NCBI GenBank assembly: GCA_023376005.1
Contig: CM042157.1
Coordinates: forward strand, 16,924,872-16,988,871
Reading direction: 5' to 3'
DNA from: Doryteuthis pealeii
Taxonomy: Eukaryota > Mollusca > Cephalopoda > Myopsida > Loliginidae
Length of the DNA stretch: 64,000 nt
The notes beneath the pieces are model-generated. The model saw only the letters and a program-made list of their open reading frames with translations. It had not been told where the DNA came from and did no database searches. Below are positions 60,110 through 64,000 of this stretch, in pieces (the first letter of the stretch is position 1; the number at the start of each line of letters is the position of its first letter). A program made the position numbers and the translations under genes.

Positions 60110-60364
60110 AAAAAAAAAGGAAAGTCGTCGGGGTGGCCAAAAGTCGGTATCAGCCAATCAGCGAGGGAGTCTATCCCCTTTTCACTAGCACTAGACCAAA
60201 GAGATTGCTTTTTACGTCCGAGGTGGAGCGCCACGACTACCATCAGCTCCTTACTTTACTACACAGACACCTATGCTACTCATACGCTGGGGTGGCGAGG
60301 GCCGGTATCGAACTAGGAACCTTGTGGTTTCTAGCCGAACGCTCTACCGACTGAGCTAACACGG
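60110..60364 (-). mobile_element. tRNA-derived SINE, twin in duplication unit 2
   Basis: Same boxes and body as 58245-58500; the B box here is ggttcctagttcgatacc, closer to the consensus. Confidence 0.8.
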
Positions 60365-60617
60365 TTCTTTAAATCATTTTGATCATACATATACAGAAAT
60401 AAAATGGCGGAGTGGTTCGGAATACTACCCTTGGGAAATGTATGAATTCCCTCATCACCACAATTATGGCTTAGATATTACCACTAATGTTCTTTTACTC
60501 GTGTAGTGATTGTCTGCCTCTACGGGGATGGACTTGTGTCCAACAGGGTTATCTTCCCTTGCCGGTAGGGTTTTTTTCCGTCACTAGGGGACACTACTAG
60601 ATGGGTATTCAAACAGC

Positions 60618-60889
60618 AGCTCGGTAATTTCTCGCTCTCTTTCTCTTGGTCTAGCATCCTCAAAAGATGGTATAGATGCGTGGTGTCTCTGTCCATTAAG
60701 TGTGTGTGTGGGTTGTCCTCTAACTATCAGTAAGTGACTCTCCTATTCTTTATGAACTCTTTCTCCCTTCCAAAGGACCTTCGTCCTATCTGTTTTGTAT
60801 CTCGTATTGTATCTTATGTATGTCATTCATCCATATGTTCAGACAATAAAGTCTGTATCGTTATCTTTTACTTCTTGGTTCAGATTAAA
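60618..60889. other. No recognisable feature
   Basis: Unremarkable sequence to the right of the duplication. Confidence 0.4.
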
Positions 60890-60970
60890 TTCACACACAC
60901 ACACACACCACAACACACACACACGCACACACACACACACACGCACACACACGTGCACGCGCGCGCACAC

Positions 60971-61024
<54 letters not shown>
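60890..61024. repeat. (CA)n-(TA)n microsatellite
   Basis: CA/CG-rich tract followed by about 23 TA units. Confidence 0.95.
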
Positions 61025-61028
<4 letters not shown>

Positions 61029-61149
61029 AATGACTTACCGGTAAAAATATTGGGTTGGTCCCAATATTTGTTTGGTTCAAGTGTTATCCGAATAAGTCAG
61101 CGTTATAACAAATATAAAATGCTCAATTCGTAAGTAGAGCGGATTTATT

Positions 61150-61293
61150 ATTATAGTGTGTACAGAAATAACCTACTCGAATTTCAGCATAAGTATCTTC
61201 AGGGTTAAATCCAGTGAATTAAATTCATATTAATTCATTGGATTTAACCCTGAAGATCCTTTTGGTGAAACTTGAGTAGGTTATTTCTCTACA

Positions 61294-61302
<9 letters not shown>
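61150..61302. repeat. Palindrome with two divergent hammerhead motifs
   Basis: tgtgtacagaaataacctac (61157) returns inverted as gtaggttatttctctacaca near 61277. Plus-strand motif: stem I taacc/ggtta (61245-61249 with 61279-61283), CTGAAGA (61250-61256), GAAA (61267-61270), stem III actt/gagt, triplet GTA ending 61278. The minus-strand motif in the left arm has CTGAAGA at 61202-61196 and stem III attc/gagt. Stem I and III pair well in both; stem II is short and imperfect. Confidence 0.65.

Positions 61303-61340
<38 letters not shown>
61303..61340. repeat. (TA)n microsatellite
   Basis: About 19 TA units, followed by a third short piece of the preceding repeat (gtgtgtacagaaataacctac at 61344). 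Confidence 0.93.
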
Positions 61341-61342
<2 letters not shown>

Positions 61343-61364
61343 GTGTGTACAGAAATAACCTACT

Positions 61365-61735
61365 AGTGTAGTAGAGTATTTCATTTCATGGACTGCTCAG
61401 CTACCAGGATTTCATCCTTAAGCATCACGGATCAGCAACCACGGACTACATGTGTCCCCACTGTGGGGTCTTACCCCTCTGCAGAGGAGCAGTCGGTGTA
61501 TTCTAAAGCCCCAGCCGACAGGGCGGGCATAAGAAATTGAAAAGTGCTTTACGCCTTACCCGGCTTGTATAGCACCAGGCTAAATTTAGGTTTTGCATAG
61601 CCATACTTATCTTATATTGTTGTTCTGGTATGGGGCATTTTATTTTGTCTGGTAGCCCAATTGGGGAAGTCTTACCCCTCTGCAGAGGAGCAGTCGGTGT
61701 ATTCTAAAGCCCCAGATGACAGGGTTGAGCGTACC
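61365..61735. repeat. Dispersed repeat of unknown class, rearranged copies
   Basis: catggactgctcagctacc and gcagtcggtgtattctaaag relate it to 55850-55990. The stretch gtcttacccctctgcagagg recurs at 61469 and 61669, so part is duplicated. Confidence 0.6.
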
Positions 61736-62190
61736 TAGAAAGCGCCCGATGAAAAGGGGTCCAATGGCAGACTTAGACTGACCAGGAACATGATGTAATG
61801 CATAGATGTTCGTGCGTGCTAATAGAAATAAGCGGATGACCTTTGCGGCAGGTGTGAATGGTGGCACGCGCGTGGGTCGATCGTCTACTGCTCTACTAAG
61901 GCACCTTACACGTAACCGGAGGGTTATTCGATCAATACTGTACTGAATGACCTGGAATGTCACGTGAGAAGAAGAAGAAGAAGAAGAAGAAGAAGAAGAA
62001 GAAGAAAGGAGGTGGATTTTATCTATTTTCTCTACGGTCACCAAACAAGAGAGACGCGACACACATCGCTCCATGACTTTCTACTTTTGGCCCAGAACTC
62101 CCGATAGCAAATATCTGTCTCGAATAAACCATGTTTTTAGAATTTTTAGAGTATTAAAATTTTATATCAGAAAAATAATATAGAACTAGC
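61736..62190. other. (GAA)n tract at 61966-62006; otherwise unrecognised
   Basis: About 13 GAA units give a serine run in a 144-codon minus-strand frame (61640-62074) that has no known domain. Confidence 0.45.
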
Positions 62191-62420
62191 AGGACCTTGA
62201 AAAAATAATATATGATATATAATATATAATATATATATAAATAATATATAATATACATAAATATATAAATATAAATATAAAATATATATTGGAAAATATG
62301 TATAAATATATAAATATAAATATATAAATAATATATAATATATATATAAATAATAACATATAATATATAATATAAAATAATATATTATATAGAACTAGCA
62401 GGACCTTGAAAAATAATATA
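62191..62420. repeat. AT-rich tandem low-complexity DNA
   Basis: Irregular ataatatataaat repeats bounded by two copies of tagaactagcaggaccttga (near 62179 and 62391). Confidence 0.85.
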
Positions 62421-62615
62421 AACTAGCATGACCTGTAAAAACGAGCGTTCTTGGATGTTTAAAACGTAAAACGAACGCTGAAAACGGTTGCTGTGGATTT
62501 TTAAAAATTTTGATTTTCATTCAACAATTTTTAAATTAAAGCAACCGACCACAAAACAAAAGAGTCTCGCAGATTTCTTATTTTCTGTGATACATTTATT
62601 TTTCCTCAAACTAAC

Positions 62616-62670
62616 GAAAGCCCTGATGAAGATCTATTGAAACAGATTGAAACACTGCAGCGTATGCGAA
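62616..62670 (+). ncRNA. Hammerhead ribozyme, degenerate copy
   Basis: CTGATGA (62623-62629), stem II gatct/agatt, GAAA (62649-62652), stem III acac/gcgt with one mismatch, triplet GTA ending 62664. Stem I (agcc before the core, tgcg after the cut) no longer pairs. Confidence 0.6.
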
Positions 62671-62886
62671 ATAAACATTACTCGTTTTGAACATGTGCTT
62701 TTTCAATTTTTCATAATATTACATACTGTCGGATTCACTTGCACTTTTTCTTGATATCATATTTCAAACCGTCTATCTTTCTAGCGTTTCTCAATTTTCA
62801 AATTATTCTAAGAACGTTAACTCCCTTTCAAAACAGTCTCCTCATTATTCTGTGATAAATCTTTTTTTACTCTTCCTTATATCAAC

Positions 62887-62941
62887 AAAAGCCCTGAAGA
62901 AGATCTACTCAACAGATCGAAACACCGCAGCGTCGGCTAAT
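62887..62941 (+). ncRNA. Hammerhead ribozyme, near-complete copy
   Basis: Stem I agcc/ggct (62890-62893 with 62935-62938), CTGAAGA (62894-62900; position 7 of the core tolerates any base), stem II gatct/agatc, GAAA (62919-62922), stem III acac/gcgt around cgca, triplet GTC ending 62934. One extra A precedes stem II and one pair in stem III mismatches. Confidence 0.68.
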
Positions 62942-63030
62942 AAACTTACCACTCATTTTATCTAAACCTGCGTTTTTTCAAATTTCTCACTATACTACAT
63001 ACCGTCGGTTTCACTTCGATTTCTCTTCAC

Positions 63031-63056
63031 ACACATACACACACACAACCCCCCCC

Positions 63057-63112
<56 letters not shown>
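63031..63112. repeat. (CA)n-(TA)n microsatellite
   Basis: CA runs with a short C run, then about 20 TA units. Confidence 0.94.
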
Positions 63113-63114
<2 letters not shown>

Positions 63115-63411
63115 ATAAGTTGTTATATTTCGATTTTTTCCTATCTGGGCCTCTTTTTCCCTCTTCAATTTCTTTGCTCTTTGGCAAAGGGGGTGAGGAT
63201 CAATTTTCTTTTTAAAGAGATTTTTGTGATGTTATTCGACCACACCTTCTATCAGTTGAAATGGCCTCTAGCGATTTTTATGATGGTTCCATATTGTCCA
63301 TTTATATTTTCTCGACTCGACATGTTTCTATTACTGCCCATAGACATTCAGTGAATATCTCTTCGTATATCCAGTGAATACACCTATTTCCTTGTATATA
63401 TCTTATTTGTA
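63113..63411. other. No recognisable feature
   Basis: No repeat or coding signal identified. Confidence 0.4.
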
Positions 63412-64000
63412 TAGGTCCGTCCTGATATAACCACAGCCTGGAAGAATTGTCGCTTCAACTCGTCAGTGAGATCGGATTTCCATATAACTGATAATTTGTT
63501 TGTGGCCGACCATGCCTTTCCTATACGTGTATTAACATCGCTTTCTGTGGATGAGATGTTACTACCTAGGTATATGAATCAGTACTGTTGTATGGCTGCA
63601 CCACTTGAACTCTAACAAGGCGCCTTGAGAATAAGCTAGACGGTAGCTGCTCAAGAATGCTGCGTGCGGTCTGAACAAGTCGTGGAAACTGCACCCCACA
63701 AGGAAGCAGCTGTATGGCCACCTGTCCCCCATCTCACAAACCATTTGAGTGAGACGGACAAGGCATGCTGGACACTGCTGGAGAAGCAACGATGAGCTCA
63801 TAAGCGACGGTCGCCTCTAGAAGCCAGCACATGGTCACGCCAGTGGGGGCCGCCCACCAAGGACATACATTGACCAACTCTGCGAGGATACTGGATGTTG
63901 CACGGAGGACCTACCCGGGACAATTAATGATAAAGAAGGTTGGCGAGAGATTGTACTCGATATCCGTTCCAATTGTGCGACATGATGATGATGATGATGA
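63412..64000 (+). pseudogene. RTE-like LINE 3' end with inverted 5' part
   Basis: 63584-63985 on the plus strand encodes, with frameshifts, the region from LLYGCTT..LTRRLENKLDGS to EDLPGTINDKEGWREIV, ending in (ATG)n that runs off the window. The segment just upstream in the element (YLGSNISSTESDVNTRIGKA to KRQFFQAVVIS) is present but inverted, on the minus strand at 63583-63412. An inverted 5' part joined to a colinear 3' part is the signature of twin-primed LINE insertion. Compared with 13178-13720, the two pieces are adjacent in the normal element. Confidence 0.8.

Larger units (their letters stand above)
57001..60617 (+). repeat. Tandem segmental duplication, ~1.8-kb unit x2
   Basis: Unit 1 (about 57001-58749) and unit 2 (about 58790-60617) share, in order: (TA)n(TG)n microsatellites, acagacgtc near 57135 and 58963, a Helitron family A, gctgagcagctacggggttg, a SINE in minus orientation and the end ctactagatgggtattcaaa. 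The junction contains a further short copy of gggtattcaaac at 58777. Differences are few, so the duplication is recent. Confidence 0.88.
62562..63030 (+). repeat. Diverged tandem pair with one hammerhead each, ~271-bp period
   Basis: Two direct copies (about 62562-62834 and 62835-63030) share tctgtgata, gccctga.gaagatcta, gaaacac.gcagcgt and catac.gtcgg.ttcact. Each carries one hammerhead motif in the same orientation, again the tandem layout expected of retrozyme or Penelope-type repeats, but more decayed than 17143-18038. Confidence 0.7.

Overview
This is a gene-poor, repeat-dominated stretch of an animal genome, most likely a cephalopod of the Octopus type. That placement is inferred from RTE-like LINE 3' ends with (ATG)n tails, a tRNA-derived SINE family, Helitron families and abundant (TA)n/(CA)n/(GA)n tracts. 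I find no convincing host protein-coding gene: open frames over 60 codons are satellite monomers, microsatellites or decayed retroelements. One gap of exactly 100 N lies at 20804-20903.

Layout. Bases 1-13177 are one giant inverted repeat with arms of about 6.5 kb and the axis near 6686. Each arm carries, from outside in: a (TA)n-flanked perfect-type hairpin, diverged copies of a ~380-bp satellite monomer, a ~490-bp piece of a highly divergent 28S rRNA 3' region spliced into a monomer, a complete non-autonomous Helitron, and about nine homogeneous monomers. An RTE 3' end follows (13178-13720), then sequence with no recognisable feature. Bases 15443-17116 hold a Helitron fragment, a terminal-inverted-repeat element and a palindrome of Helitron 5' ends. 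Bases 17143-18038 hold a retrozyme-like element: two type I hammerhead self-cleaving ribozymes in tandem 365 bp apart on the minus strand, and a third in an inverted copy on the plus strand. SINE and LINE fragments follow to the gap.

Bases 20904-39745 are a satellite array of about 47 monomers of ~381 bp, the same family as the palindrome but a different homogenised subfamily, decaying at its right edge. Bases 39745-64000 are a mosaic: small palindromes (40.4-40.7, 43.5-43.76, 48.5-48.75, 61.15-61.3 kb), a 182-bp tandem repeat, two Helitron families with clean A^T insertion junctions, a hAT-type element with an 8-bp target duplication, LTR-like insertions, SINEs, six RTE remnants, a 1.8-kb tandem duplication, and more hammerhead motifs (40.78, 48.69, 61.2, 62.62 and 62.89 kb).

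The main themes are self-cleaving ribozyme repeats of several families and inverted duplication at many scales. The most notable items are the retrozyme at 17.1-18.0 kb, the divergent 28S fragment held in both arms of the giant palindrome, and the palindrome itself, whose Helitron and rRNA insertions are shared by both arms and so predate its formation, unless the palindrome is an assembly fold-back.
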